A program made the translations under genes and the position numbers. From Microvirga sesbaniae (GTDB lineage: Bacteria; Pseudomonadota; Alphaproteobacteria; Rhizobiales; Beijerinckiaceae): a DNA stretch of 64,000 bases. The DNA lies in assembly GCF_025460805.1 (NCBI RefSeq), contig NZ_JAMXFJ010000009.1:149683-213682 (forward strand), in the 5' to 3' direction. Under the pieces are notes generated by a model. The model saw only the letters and a list, made by a program, of their open reading frames with translations. It had not been told where the DNA came from and did no database searches. Positions 26,878 to 36,953 of this stretch are shown piece after piece (position 1 is the first letter of the stretch; each line of letters begins with the position of its first letter).

Positions 26878-28137
26878 TCAGGCCCGGCCGTGAGATACGC
26901 GCGAGCGGCGCGCCAAGGAGTCGACGATGACCGCGATGGCCAACACGGCGCCGGTGATCATGTACCGGAGCGATGAGGAGAGATCGAGGAGCGTCAGCCC
27001 ACTTGCGATCGACTGGATGACGATGATGCCGAGCAGGGCCGAATAAGCGCTGCCGCGGCCGCCGAACAGGCTGGTTCCCCCGATGACGGCGGCCGCGATG
27101 GCGTTCAGATTGACGTCGCCGGTGCCCGCCTGCTGGCTCGCGGAGGCGAGGCGCGCGGCGGAGAGAATGCCTCCGGCCGCGGCGAGACCCGAGCAGAGCA
27201 TGAACGCGGTCATGTAGATGAAGCGCACATTGATGCCCGCGCGGCGCGCGGCCTCGCGATTGCCGCCGACGGCCAGCATCTGGCGGCCCCATTTCGTGCG
27301 CGTGAGGGCATAGTTCATGACCACGACGAGGCCCACGAAGAGGCCGAACATCCAGGGGATGCCGCGGTCGAGGTTGAGGTAATAAACGACGAGTTCGAGA
27401 ACGACCGTGACCAGCACGCAGCGCAGGAGCAGGCTGGTCAGCGGCTGAGGCGACAATCCTGCTTCGCGCCTCCGGGCCGCAATGCGGTGGCCCAGCACGA
27501 ACATCACGATCCCGGGGAGAGCCGCAAGGGCGTAGGACACGGGATCCGGCATCACAAGCAGCTGGCCGAAATTCACCAGGGGCGCTTCATAGGGCAGGTT
27601 GATCGAGCCGGTGGAGCCGAGCAGGTAGAGCTGCAGGCCCAGGATGGACAGAAGGCCCGCGAGGGTCACCACGAAGCTCGGCATGCCGAAGCGGTTGAAC
27701 AGGACCGCATAGAGCGCGCCGATCAGAACGCCGAAGACGAGCGCCGCCAGAATGGCGATCGCGACGGGCCAGCCCTGGTTGACCCACAGCACGCCGATGA
27801 GCGCGGATGCGAAGCCGCTGACCGATCCCACCGACAGATCGATTTCGCCCACGATCAGGATGCACACGATTCCGAGCGCGATCACGCCGACCGTCGAGCA
27901 GTCGAACAGGAGATTGACGAGATTGTTCGGCGCCAGGAACACGGGATTGAGACTTTGAAAGACCGTCCAGATGATCGCCAGGCCGACCACCACCGGAAGC
28001 GACCCGAGATCGCCGGAGCGGATCCTGTCCCAAAAGGCGCGGGCTGAGCCACCGATGCCTTCCGCGTGCTTCACGCGCTCGTCCCTGCGGTCGATAAGCG
28101 GGGCGGCCTGCGCGTTCTGCTCTGCACCCTTGGTCAT
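26878..28137 (-). CDS. Sugar/polyol ABC transporter permease (RbsC/XylH family)
   Basis: A 419-residue inner-membrane permease of the CUT2 class, long like XylH. It has the family segments ILIVGEIDLSVGSVSGFAS, YLLGSTGSINLPYE and IAAAVIGGTSLFGGRGSAYSALLG. The start ATG at 28137 overlaps the stop of the ATPase gene (ATGA), showing translational coupling. The frame runs far upstream, but that part is the ATPase gene in another frame. Probable partner of the ribitol dehydrogenase encoded 21 bases downstream. Confidence 0.9.
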   Translation of the reverse strand: MTKGAEQNAQAAPLIDRRDERVKHAEGIGGSARAFWDRIRSGDLGSLPVVVGLAIIWTVFQSLNPVFLAPNNLVNLLFDCSTVGVIALGIVCILIVGEIDLSVGSVSGFASALIGVLWVNQGWPVAIAILAALVFGVLIGALYAVLFNRFGMPSFVVTLAGLLSILGLQLYLLGSTGSINLPYEAPLVNFGQLLVMPDPVSYALAALPGIVMFVLGHRIAARRREAGLSPQPLTSLLLRCVLVTVVLELVVYYLNLDRGIPWMFGLFVGLVVVMNYALTRTKWGRQMLAVGGNREAARRAGINVRFIYMTAFMLCSGLAAAGGILSAARLASASQQAGTGDVNLNAIAAAVIGGTSLFGGRGSAYSALLGIIVIQSIASGLTLLDLSSSLRYMITGAVLAIAVIVDSLARRSRVSHGRA

Positions 28138-28949
28138 GGGCGTTCCTCCGGTGCCGGGCCTTGCGCTTGGCGTCGGCTGGCGCGGCGCGAGACCGAGTTG
28201 TTCGCCGCGCCCGTGATGGCGCTGACGAGTTCCTGGTTCGACGCATCGGGCTCGAAGACGCCGTTGTTGCGACCGAGCCTGAGCACGGCGATGCGGTCCG
28301 CGACGGCGCGCACGTCCTCCATGTTGTGGCTGATCATGATGACCCCGAGTCCACGGTCGCGGACGCGCTCGATCAGGTCGAGCACCTCGGCCGTCTGCGC
28401 GACGCCCAGGGCGGCCGTGGGCTCGTCCAGCAGAATGAGCTTGGGCTCGAGCAGCAGCGAGCGCGCGATGGCGACGGTCTGGCGCTGGCCGCCCGAGAGA
28501 GAGGCCACGGGCTCGCGCACGCTGGGGATGCGCGCGGACAATTCGTTGAGCAGGGTCCAAGCCTTCAGCTCCATGGACACTTCGTCGAGCCGGTAGGGGC
28601 TGAGCTCGCGGCCAAGGAAGATGTTGGCGACCACATCGAGGTTTTCGCACAGGGCGAGATCCTGAAACACGGTCGCGATCCCGAGGGCGAGCGCCGCGCT
28701 GGGATCCGGGAGTGTCACCGGCTTGCCGCGGAAGGTGATCGATCCGGAGCTCGGCTGGTGCACTCCCGCCAGGATCTTGACGAGCGTCGACTTGCCCGCG
28801 CCGTTGTCGCCGACAAGGGCCACGACCTCACCCGCATGCACGTCCAGGTCGATGTCGGTCAAAGCCGAAACGGCACCGAAATGCTTCGAGATGCCGCGCA
28901 GGCTGAGCACTGGTTCGCGCGTGTCGCGCTGCTCCTGGGTTCTGTCCAT
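28134..28949 (-). CDS. Sugar/polyol ABC transporter ATP-binding protein (single domain)
   Basis: A 271-residue ATPase with one nucleotide-binding domain, unlike the double RbsA/XylG form usual for CUT2 importers; single-domain FrcA-like versions are known in rhizobia. Walker A GDNGAGKST, Q-loop TVFQDLALCENL, signature SLSGGQRQ, Walker B LILLDEPTAALG, H-loop ISHNMEDV. The ATG at 28949 is chosen because the preceding 40 codons are Arg-rich and unconserved. Confidence 0.9.
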   Translation of the reverse strand: MDRTQEQRDTREPVLSLRGISKHFGAVSALTDIDLDVHAGEVVALVGDNGAGKSTLVKILAGVHQPSSGSITFRGKPVTLPDPSAALALGIATVFQDLALCENLDVVANIFLGRELSPYRLDEVSMELKAWTLLNELSARIPSVREPVASLSGGQRQTVAIARSLLLEPKLILLDEPTAALGVAQTAEVLDLIERVRDRGLGVIMISHNMEDVRAVADRIAVLRLGRNNGVFEPDASNQELVSAITGAANNSVSRRASRRQAQGPAPEERP

Positions 28950-29031
28950 TCTTCCTCGACTCCGCAGGCGACGTGCCGGCGCCACGCGTGACGTCCGGCT
29001 GCCGGTCGGGCAGCCGGACGGATTTCGCCGT

Positions 29032-30108
29032 TTACTGGATGATGCCCAGCTTCTTGCAGCCATCCGCATAGCGGCCCGAGCAGAGCTGCTCGGCTGAATT
29101 GATTTTCTTGTCGATGATCTCCGCCTTCAGGTTCTCCGCCGTGATGACGGCAGGCACGAACAGCCTGGACGGCGTGTTGAACAGCATCGTGTCGGCTTTC
29201 GGCGCTTCGCCGCCCAGGAGTTGAAGGGCCACATTCGCGGCGGCGGCCGCTACGATCTCGCTCGGCTTGGAGATCGTGTTGTACTGATCGCCGGCGATGA
29301 TCAGCTGCAAGGCCGCGATCGTCGCGTCGTTGCCGGTGACGGGCGGAACCGGGTTCATGCCGGCAGCCTTGAACGCCGCGATGGCGCCGCCGGCCGTGCC
29401 GTCATTGGCCGCCACCACGCCGAGGATGTTCTTGTTGAAGCGGGTGATCTGGCCGCTGGCCCATTGCTGCGCCTTCGGGGGTGCCCATTCCGGCGTGTCG
29501 AATTCCGCCAGTATCGGGTAGCCGCTGTTGTCGAGGCCCTCGTGGATGCCCTTCTTGATCAGGCCCGCGGCCGCGTCGGTCGGCGAGCCGTTGATCTGCA
29601 GGACGCCCATGCCGCCCCCGACGGTGACATTGGATTTCTTCAGGTGCTGCACCAGCGAATCCGCGATGGACTTGCCGATGGCCTGATTGTCGAACGAGAC
29701 GTAGAAATCGGCCTTCGCATCGGGGATCGGGCGATCATAGGCGATCACCTTGATGCCCTGGCCCTGCGCTTGCTTCACGAGCGAGGCGGCCGCGGCGGAA
29801 TCGACCGGGTCGAGCACGATCACCTTCGCACCCTGCGAGATCGCGGAGTTGAACTGCTGCTGCTGGCGCGACACGTTCGCATCGGCATTCTGATAGATGA
29901 CCTTGCAGGTCGGGCAGAGCTTCTCCATCTCGGCCTTGAAGCCGGGGAAGTCGTGCTCTTCATAGCGGGTCGAGGCCTGATCGGGCATCAGGAAGGCCAC
30001 CGTGGTGTTGGTCACCTTCGCGTTCTGGGCCATGGCAGCGCCGGTTCCGGCGAGCAGGGACAGAGTCAGCGCCGCAAGGCTGCCGAGTTTCCATGAAGAC
30101 TTGATCAT
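29032..30108 (-). CDS. Sugar/polyol ABC transporter substrate-binding protein
   Basis: A 358-residue periplasmic binding protein of the ribose/xylose-binding class, with signal peptide (SLAALTLSLLAGTGAAMAQ). The fold markers VIVLDPVDSAAAASLVKQAQ, GIKVIAYDRPIPDA, VVAANDGTAGGAIAAFKAAG and VTGNDATIAALQLI resemble XylF. The ATG at 30108 has GGGAGAGA upstream. It is the first transporter gene after the AraC regulator, and the downstream ribitol dehydrogenase suggests a pentitol ligand. Confidence 0.9.
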   Translation of the reverse strand: MIKSSWKLGSLAALTLSLLAGTGAAMAQNAKVTNTTVAFLMPDQASTRYEEHDFPGFKAEMEKLCPTCKVIYQNADANVSRQQQQFNSAISQGAKVIVLDPVDSAAAASLVKQAQGQGIKVIAYDRPIPDAKADFYVSFDNQAIGKSIADSLVQHLKKSNVTVGGGMGVLQINGSPTDAAAGLIKKGIHEGLDNSGYPILAEFDTPEWAPPKAQQWASGQITRFNKNILGVVAANDGTAGGAIAAFKAAGMNPVPPVTGNDATIAALQLIIAGDQYNTISKPSEIVAAAAANVALQLLGGEAPKADTMLFNTPSRLFVPAVITAENLKAEIIDKKINSAEQLCSGRYADGCKKLGIIQ

Positions 30109-30192
30109 TCGTTTCTCTCCCATTCGTCCTTGTTGTCGGGCGGGCGGACCGCCTGTCTCGTGGACAGGACCGTGCCGCTCCCCGGTGCGCCC

Positions 30193-31179
30193 TCAGCGGA
30201 GCACTTCGTCCCGCGGGCCCTCGTGCGCGGCCCGGCCGTTCACTCGTGGATCGAGGTGGTATTGTCTGGCGCCTCCCTGAGAAGACTTGGTCGTCTTGTC
30301 CTTCTTGGCCGCGTGGCCGTTGTCGAGCAGAAGGCGCCGGAACCGGGAGGGCGTCATGCCCTTCTCGGCCAAGAATTGTCTGTTGAAATTGGACACATTA
30401 TTGTAGCCGACCTCGTAGCAGATGCCGGTGATCGAGGCCTGCTCGTCACTCATCAGGATCTGGCACGCGAGATTGATCCGCAGCCGCTTGACGTACTGCA
30501 CCAGGGACATGCCCGTGTGCTGGCGAAAGGCGCGCGAGAAACCGCTTGTCGATTGGCCGGCAATCGCCGCGAGTTTCGCCTCGCCGAAGGGCTGTGTCAG
30601 GTTCTCGCGGATAAAGGCGAGCGCCCTGTTGATCCCGACGGACATGTACCCCGACGGGTCAGGCAGGTAGCTGGCGCTGGCCAGCATCCGCGATCCTTTC
30701 GCGCGGCTCAGCAATCCGGCGATCGACATGAACAATTCAATGCGGCGCACGCCCTGTGCGCCCATCATCTCGACCATCAGGGGGGCAATCTCATGGCTCG
30801 TCTCCCGGCTGAAGAGAACGCCGCGCCGGGAGGATTCCAGGACCGGCGACAGCGCCGCGAGTTCAGGCAGCGCCGTCGTGGCTCCGCTGATGAAGCACTC
30901 GCTGAACTGGATGATGCGGCAGCGGAGGGGAACGACCATGTTCTTCGGAACATCGCTCACCCAATTGTGCGGAAGGTTCGGTCCGGTGAGCACCAGATTG
31001 CCGGGCTCGAATTCCCCGATGAAGTCGCCGACGAAATAGCGCCCCTTGGTGGCAGCCACCTGATGCAGTTCGTATTCGGGATGAAAGTGCCAGCGCACCG
31101 TGCGGTAGGGATAGCCGTGCGACCAGGCGGCGAACGACTCGCCAGGCCTTATCTGAACGACTTCGAGATCCGGCTCCAT
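30193..31179 (-). CDS. AraC-family transcriptional regulator of the ribitol-type operon
   Basis: A 328-residue regulator with an N-terminal cupin sensor (WHFHPEYELHQVAATKGRYFVGD, GNLVLTGPNLPHNW) and a C-terminal double helix-turn-helix (TSGFSRAFRQHTGMSLVQYVKRLRI, then YEVGYNNVSNFNRQFLAEKG). The frame extends to 31287, but the ATG at 31179 has a strong GGAGG eight bases upstream and begins the conserved EPDLEVVQIRPGESF stretch. Its stop codon is 84 bases before the binding-protein gene, so it may share that operon. Confidence 0.88.
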   Translation of the reverse strand: MEPDLEVVQIRPGESFAAWSHGYPYRTVRWHFHPEYELHQVAATKGRYFVGDFIGEFEPGNLVLTGPNLPHNWVSDVPKNMVVPLRCRIIQFSECFISGATTALPELAALSPVLESSRRGVLFSRETSHEIAPLMVEMMGAQGVRRIELFMSIAGLLSRAKGSRMLASASYLPDPSGYMSVGINRALAFIRENLTQPFGEAKLAAIAGQSTSGFSRAFRQHTGMSLVQYVKRLRINLACQILMSDEQASITGICYEVGYNNVSNFNRQFLAEKGMTPSRFRRLLLDNGHAAKKDKTTKSSQGGARQYHLDPRVNGRAAHEGPRDEVLR

Positions 31180-31287
31180 GTCCGTTTCCTCCAGGGCGAT
31201 GCGGATGGCCGCAGCGCCCTTCGCTCCCAGCCGGCCGACTTTGTCTCGGCTCTTGCTGGCACTCACGGTAATCTCCGGGATCGGCAC

Positions 31288-32135
31288 GTGCCAGCACGTT
31301 TTTAAGGTCTCGCCGATACTTTTTTGACATCCGGCGACGAAGGTCTCATCGCTATGGATGCAGCATCCTTTTCCGGAATGCCGGGCGGCCCGTGTTCCTC
31401 CTGTCGTGCTGGCCTCGCCTGAGGCAGCCGGCCGGGTCCATCGTGACCCGCGTGACCGCCCAGGATGGGCCGATCTCTGCGTGTCTGTTATGATGTTTCA
31501 TTGAGGCCGTCGCGCCCCGGCAGACCAAGAACGACCTCCGTCCCGGATCGGGATCATCACGGACCGCAGAGGAATCGTCGTGGCGCGTCGCCGCGACGCC
31601 GCGCATCACCTGCGCACACCACCTTTGGGGAGCGCCCAAGGCCCCGCCTGTGTACGGCCGCAGGAACCTGATCGCCGTCGGCTCCCACCCTGAACGAGCA
31701 TCGGTGAGCAGCCGCAATCATCCATCGAGCGGGTGCAGAGGATCGCATCCTCAGCCGCGGCGACCCTGTTCGGGAGGCCCCATCGGTCAAGATGGGAAGG
31801 TCTCGTCATGGCACGGGGCCGACGAAAGCCGAACGTCCGCAGTCACAGGGCAAGCAGACCTTCCGAGACGAGGTTCTTTCGAATGAGGCTGATCCCAGAT
31901 TGACCCTGGCCGGGCGTTCTCCTCTAGCCGCTGGAGACCTCTTCTTCGGAATCCGCCCATGAAACAGATTTACGGCTGTCCCGCCGGACCCGACATTGGG
32001 AAGGCTCTCCTTCTTATCCAGCCGAGTTTGGCAGGGTTGCTTGTTTTACCCTGCGGCGGGAACTAACATGTTAATCGATCCAGGTTCGCAACAGAGGAAC
32101 CAGATCTGGGAAGAACGCCGTCCTAGGAGGATTAT
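31288..32135. other. Intergenic region before the second sugar importer
   Basis: About 850 bases with no supported gene. Positions 31809-31867 resemble 45331-45383 (shared GACGAAAGCCGA and TCCGCAG, ending GACCTTC), another dispersed repeat. A 10-base palindrome TAACATGTTA at 32064-32073 lies 60 bases before the binding-protein gene and could be an operator. The start codon at 32136 has a near-ideal AGGAGG five bases upstream. Confidence 0.45.
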
Positions 32136-33266
32136 ATGGCACGCGCCGCTCGCCTGTCTGCACTCGCTTTTTCCGGCCTACTGCTCTCGTCTGTTGCGTC
32201 CCTTGCAGCTCCCAAGTCCGTCTCGGGTCCAGGGCCGGATCCGAGCTGCTTCAAGCCATGGAGTGCCCAGACCAAGTACATGCAATGGGACAAGAAGCCC
32301 GGCCCCTATCGCATCGCCGTGGTGAACGGCTTCGTTGGCAATACCTGGCGCATCCAGATGATCCAGACCGCCAAGGCTTATGCCGAGCAGCCTGGCATGA
32401 AGGACAAGATCAAGGAGCTGAAGGTCGTCTCGACCGGCACCGATGTCGCCGCGCAGCTCGGGGCCATCGAAGACTTCATCAACCAGGGCTACGATGCCAT
32501 CATCACCATCGCAGTGGCGCCCGAGGGTTTCGATCGCGTGATCCGTCTGGCTGATCGCAACAATGTCGTGATCGTGCCCTTCGACAACGTGCTCGACACG
32601 GACAAGGTCATGCAGGTCAATGAAGACCAGCTCGAAATCGGACGCCTCTCGGCGCGGCATCTCCTTAAGGAGCTGGGTCAGAAACGCGACGGCAAGATCC
32701 TCGAAGTGCGGGGCTTGCCCGGCAACTCCGTGGACCGCGACCGCCATCTCGGCTTCCGCGAAGTGATGGAGAAAGAAGGCAAGTTCCAGATCGTTGAGGT
32801 GGTGGGCAACTGGGACGATGGCACGGCCCAGAAGGCGACCGCCGATGCGCTCGCCGTACACGGCAAGTTCGAGGCCGTGTTCACACAGGGCGGCTCCACG
32901 GGATCCGTGCGCGCCATGATGGACGCAAAGCATCCCTTCGTGCCGATGGCGGGCGAGGGCGAGAACGGCTACCGCAAGCTCATCGCACAGCATGCGGGCG
33001 AAGGACTGAAAGGGTTCTCCTACAGCCAGTCGCCGGGTCTCGTCGCCATTTCCATGAAGGCCGCGATCTCGGCGCTCGAAGGCAACCCGATGCCTCAGCT
33101 CATCTCGGTGCCGATCCCGGCCGTCGACTACACGACCCTCAAGGACAACGTGAACTACTGGTCGAACCTCTCCGATAACTTCTTCGCAGCCAACGAATTT
33201 CCGGCCTGCGGCGTCAACGTGACGGCACCGGAGATCATGGCGAAGGACGCCAAGAACACGCAGTAA
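32136..33266 (+). CDS. Sugar ABC transporter substrate-binding protein (second system)
   Basis: A 376-residue periplasmic binding protein with signal peptide (LSALAFSGLLLSSVASLAAP) and the ribose-binding fold: IAVVNGFVGNTWRIQMIQTAKAY, AIITIAVAPEGFDRVIRLAD, ILEVRGLPGNSVDRDRHLGF, and AVFTQGGSTGSVRAMMDA. It belongs to a different branch from the binding protein at 29032. AGGAGG precedes the ATG. It heads a four-gene CUT2 importer operon. No catabolic enzyme adjoins it, so the sugar is unknown. Confidence 0.9.
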   Translation: MARAARLSALAFSGLLLSSVASLAAPKSVSGPGPDPSCFKPWSAQTKYMQWDKKPGPYRIAVVNGFVGNTWRIQMIQTAKAYAEQPGMKDKIKELKVVSTGTDVAAQLGAIEDFINQGYDAIITIAVAPEGFDRVIRLADRNNVVIVPFDNVLDTDKVMQVNEDQLEIGRLSARHLLKELGQKRDGKILEVRGLPGNSVDRDRHLGFREVMEKEGKFQIVEVVGNWDDGTAQKATADALAVHGKFEAVFTQGGSTGSVRAMMDAKHPFVPMAGEGENGYRKLIAQHAGEGLKGFSYSQSPGLVAISMKAAISALEGNPMPQLISVPIPAVDYTTLKDNVNYWSNLSDNFFAANEFPACGVNVTAPEIMAKDAKNTQ

Positions 33267-33347
33267 GAGGCACGCGGTTGAGGCACATCGGATCTGGTCC
33301 GGACAAAAGTCCGGGCTGGACCCTCCTCTGATTGTTGAAAAGGCCCC

Positions 33348-34877
33348 ATGCCCGCACCAGCGTCATTCTTCGCCCTCGAGAACATCTCCAAACGCTATGG
33401 CGGCGTCCATGCCCTGCGGGATGTGGATTTCGCCTGCAACCGCGGGTCGATTCATGCCGTCCTGGGAGAGAACGGCGCCGGCAAATCGACCCTTATGAAG
33501 ATCATGACGGGCGTGGTGCAGCCGGATGAGGGCCGCATGACGCTCGAAGGCGCACCCGTCACGTTTCCGAATCCGGCGGCTGCGAACCGGGCCGGGATCG
33601 TCTGCATCTTTCAGGAGCTCTCACTCATGCCGGAGCTCACGGTGGCAGACAACATCACCCTGTCGCGCCCGCCACGCCGCTTCGGGTTCATCGACGGCCG
33701 CGCGCAGCGTCTGCGTTCGGAGGAGCTGCTCGCCCGCATCGGCTGCGAGGACATCAACCCCTTGAGCCGCGTCTCTGACCTCCCGCTTTCACGGCGACAG
33801 ATGGTCGAGATCGCGAAGGCGCTTGGCCGCGATCCGAAGCTTCTCATTCTCGACGAGGCCACTTCGGCCCTGACGTCCGCCGACGTGGACCGGGTCTATC
33901 GCATGCTGTTCGAGCTGAAGGCGCGCGACCTGAGCATTCTCTACATTTCTCATCGCATGCACGAGATCGAGGCGCTGGCGGATCGCTGCTCCGTGTTCCG
34001 CAACGGGCGGCATATCGAAACCTTCGCCAAAGGCTCGCGAAGCAATGACGAGATCGTGGGCCTGATGATTGGCCGCGAGATCGAGGGACAGTTTCCGCCA
34101 AAGCTCAGGCGGACACGTCCGGCGCCTCTCATCACGATCCGGGATCTTTCCTGGGAGGACCGTCTCAACGGCGTCGGGCTCGAGGCGGGGCGAGGTGAGA
34201 TCGTGGGATTGGGCGGTCTCGACGGGCAGGGTCAGAAGGAGTTGCTGCTCGCACTGTTCGGCGTGCTGCGGGGTGTTCGCGGGACGGTGACGCTTGAGGG
34301 CGAGCCAACGGCTGCGACATCGCCCAAGGCCGCAAAGAGCGGACAGGCCCGGATGGCTCTCGTGCCCGAGGATCGCAAGAGCGAGGGACTCATCCTCTCC
34401 ATGTCGATCGCCGACAACATCTCCATGGCCTCGCTCGACCGTCTCTCGCATGGCATGTTCATCGATGCGGGCCGCACCAGGAGGGCCGTGGAGCGGGCCA
34501 TCGAGCAGTTGCGGATCAAGACAGGCAATTCCGGTGATCCGGTTTCGACCCTGTCCGGCGGCAATCAGCAGAAGGTCGTCATCGCCAAGTGGCTCGCGAC
34601 CAATCCCGATATCATCCTTCTCAACGACCCGACGCGAGGCATCGACGTGGGGACGAAGCAGGAGATCTACCGGCTCATGCGCGAGCTTGCGGAGCAAGGG
34701 GCCTGCATCCTGTTCTACTCGACGGATTACGAGGAACTGATCGGCTGCTGCGACCGCGTCGCGGTCATGTATGACGGCCGTGTCGTCCGCGAGCTCGAAG
34801 GCGAGGCCATCACGGAGCGCAACCTCATCGCGAGCGCACTCAACATCGTCGAGCAGCGGGAGCCGGCTCATGTCTGA
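33348..34877 (+). CDS. Sugar ABC transporter ATP-binding protein (double domain, RbsA-like)
   Basis: A 509-residue ATPase with two fused nucleotide-binding domains. The first has Walker A GENGAGKST and Walker B LLILDEATSALT but a weak signature (LPLSRRQ). The second has a degenerate Walker A (GGLDGQGQKE) and a strong signature TLSGGNQQK with NDPTRGIDVGT. That asymmetry is normal for RbsA/XylG proteins. Its stop overlaps the first permease gene by 8 bases. Confidence 0.93.
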   Translation: MPAPASFFALENISKRYGGVHALRDVDFACNRGSIHAVLGENGAGKSTLMKIMTGVVQPDEGRMTLEGAPVTFPNPAAANRAGIVCIFQELSLMPELTVADNITLSRPPRRFGFIDGRAQRLRSEELLARIGCEDINPLSRVSDLPLSRRQMVEIAKALGRDPKLLILDEATSALTSADVDRVYRMLFELKARDLSILYISHRMHEIEALADRCSVFRNGRHIETFAKGSRSNDEIVGLMIGREIEGQFPPKLRRTRPAPLITIRDLSWEDRLNGVGLEAGRGEIVGLGGLDGQGQKELLLALFGVLRGVRGTVTLEGEPTAATSPKAAKSGQARMALVPEDRKSEGLILSMSIADNISMASLDRLSHGMFIDAGRTRRAVERAIEQLRIKTGNSGDPVSTLSGGNQQKVVIAKWLATNPDIILLNDPTRGIDVGTKQEIYRLMRELAEQGACILFYSTDYEELIGCCDRVAVMYDGRVVRELEGEAITERNLIASALNIVEQREPAHV

Positions 34878-35970
34878 TACGGTGCTCACTCCGACTGCCG
34901 CGGAGCCGCAACTGAAGACCCGCCGATGGGGTGAGGGCTTGGGCCTGCGGTGGCGGCAGCACGCCGGCATCCTCGGCGCGCTCGCGCTCTTCCTCGGGCT
35001 CTACCTCTTCTATCAGCTGAATCATCCCCGCGGATTCACGGGACAGATCCTGATCCAGAACGCCAACGAGGTCTTTGCCTTGGCGCTCGTGTCGATGGCG
35101 CAGACGGTGCCCGTGCTCATGGCTGGGCTCGATCTTTCGGTCGGCGCCGTGATGACACTCGTGGGCTGCGTCGCAAGCCACCTCGTCGACGGGAGCCCGG
35201 CCGAGATCGCGCTCGGCATCGTCGTCTGCATCGCATCCGGCGCCGCATGCGGCTTCGTCAACGGATGCGTCGTGGTCTACGGGCGCATCCAGCCCATCAT
35301 CGCGACACTTGCCACGAGTGCGATCTACATGGGGCTCGCCCTCATCCTGCGGCCGACACCCGGCGGCAAGGTGCAGGAGGACCTGTCCTGGGCTGTCACC
35401 AGCGACTTGCGCGAATTCGCGGCAACCTTCGGTCTCTTCGACGATGGCGAGGCGGCGTGGCTGCAGCCCTTCGCGTGGATCCCGGTTCCGCTCGTCCTGC
35501 TCGCGCTGATCATCATCCTGATCTGGGTGCCGTTCACCCGTACCGTTACGGGCCGCACGGTCTATGCGATCGGGTCGTCCGAGAGCGCGGCCTACATGTC
35601 GGGGCTGCCGATCAACCGGGCGAAACTCGCGGCCTTCACGTTGGCTGGCCTTTTCGCCGGTCTCGGCGGCCTGTTCCTGGCGCTCCAGACCTCGTCCGGC
35701 AATGCCGACATTCCCCAGGCGGGCGCCTATACGCTGAATTCCATCGCGGCCGTGGTCATCGGCGGCACCTCGCTCCTCGGCGGCACCGGCAGCGCCATCG
35801 GATCCATGATCGGCGCTATGGTGCTGCGCACGATCTCCTTCAACTTTCGCATCTTCGACGTGGCGCCCCTGCTGCAGCCCCTGTTTGAAGGGATCGTGCT
35901 TCTCGCCGCCGTGAGCCTCGGCGGACTGAAGCTGCTGCGTCTCAAGAACAAGCTCGAGGTGTTCCGGTGA
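34870..35970 (+). CDS. Sugar ABC transporter permease 1 (second system)
   Basis: A 366-residue CUT2-class permease. The frame is open from 34771, but those codons overlap the ATPase gene; the ATG at 34870 starts SDTVLTPTAAEPQLK ahead of the first membrane helix (AGILGALALFLGLYLFY). Family segments: PVLMAGLDLSVGAVMTLVG and IAAVVIGGTSLLGGTGSAIGSM. It overlaps the second permease gene by four bases (GTGA), consistent with a heterodimeric channel. Confidence 0.92.
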   Translation: MSDTVLTPTAAEPQLKTRRWGEGLGLRWRQHAGILGALALFLGLYLFYQLNHPRGFTGQILIQNANEVFALALVSMAQTVPVLMAGLDLSVGAVMTLVGCVASHLVDGSPAEIALGIVVCIASGAACGFVNGCVVVYGRIQPIIATLATSAIYMGLALILRPTPGGKVQEDLSWAVTSDLREFAATFGLFDDGEAAWLQPFAWIPVPLVLLALIIILIWVPFTRTVTGRTVYAIGSSESAAYMSGLPINRAKLAAFTLAGLFAGLGGLFLALQTSSGNADIPQAGAYTLNSIAAVVIGGTSLLGGTGSAIGSMIGAMVLRTISFNFRIFDVAPLLQPLFEGIVLLAAVSLGGLKLLRLKNKLEVFR

Positions 35971-36953
35971 ACAGAACGACCGACACGATCATCGCGCCAC
36001 GACGTCTGCGCCTCGGGCCCGACGATAAGCCTGTGATCTTCGCGGCCGGCTTTGTCCTGCTCATCTTGCTCGTCGGGACAGGCTATACTGTCTACACGCA
36101 AGGCAATGCGCCGCTCCTGCAGCCGCAATACCTCCTGCAGCAGCTTCAGGTCGGATCCTTCCTCGGTATCGTGTCGGCGGGGCTCATGGTGGTCATCCTG
36201 CTTGGCCACATCGACCTCTCGGTTCCCTGGACCCTGACCGCAGCCGCCATGATGGCAACGGCCGTCGGCGGTCCCTGGGCTATCCCGGCAGGCATCGGTG
36301 TCGGTCTCCTCGTCGGCATCGTCAACGGGCTCGGCGTGGCATATCTGCGCGTGCCGTCCATGATCTTCACGTTGGGCATGAATGCCGTGATGCGGGGTCT
36401 GATGGTGGCTCATACGGGTGGCTTCGCCCCGGCGACGGCGGCCACGGACCTGATGCAGTACCTTGCCGTTTCCCGCATCGGCGGCGTGATTCCGGTTGCG
36501 CTTCTCGTCTGGCTCGCGGTTTCCATCGTTGCCGTTGCGATCCTCACGCGCACGACCCTCGGACGCGCCATCTATGCCATCGGCAATCGCGAGCGGGCAG
36601 CCTATCTCTCGGGTATTGACACGAACCGAGTGATCCTCATCGCGTTCGCGCTTTCGGGTGCGGCGGCCGGCCTTGCCGGCGTTTTGCTCGCCGGGTACTC
36701 CACCAAGGCCTATCAGGGCATGGGCGATGCCTATCTTCTTCCGGCCATTGCCGCCGTGGTGATCGGCGGCACCAACATCCTCGGCGGACGCGGGCGCTAT
36801 CTCGGCACCCTTGTAGGCGTCATCCTGATCGTGCTGTTGAACTCGGTGCTCTCCATCATGCAGATGCCCGAGGCCGGTCGGCAGATCATCTATGGCTGCG
36901 TCATCATCTCCATGCTGCTCGTCTACGGGCGTGGAGGCCGTGTAACGGGATGA
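35967..36953 (+). CDS. Sugar ABC transporter permease 2 (second system)
   Basis: A 328-residue CUT2-class permease starting with GTG inside the stop of the previous gene. Family segments: GLMVVILLGHIDLSVPWTLT, YLRVPSMIFTLGMNAVMRGL and IAAVVIGGTNILGGRGRYLG. It is the last gene of the operon. A repeat-filled spacer without genes follows. Confidence 0.92.
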   Translation: MNRTTDTIIAPRRLRLGPDDKPVIFAAGFVLLILLVGTGYTVYTQGNAPLLQPQYLLQQLQVGSFLGIVSAGLMVVILLGHIDLSVPWTLTAAAMMATAVGGPWAIPAGIGVGLLVGIVNGLGVAYLRVPSMIFTLGMNAVMRGLMVAHTGGFAPATAATDLMQYLAVSRIGGVIPVALLVWLAVSIVAVAILTRTTLGRAIYAIGNRERAAYLSGIDTNRVILIAFALSGAAAGLAGVLLAGYSTKAYQGMGDAYLLPAIAAVVIGGTNILGGRGRYLGTLVGVILIVLLNSVLSIMQMPEAGRQIIYGCVIISMLLVYGRGGRVTG

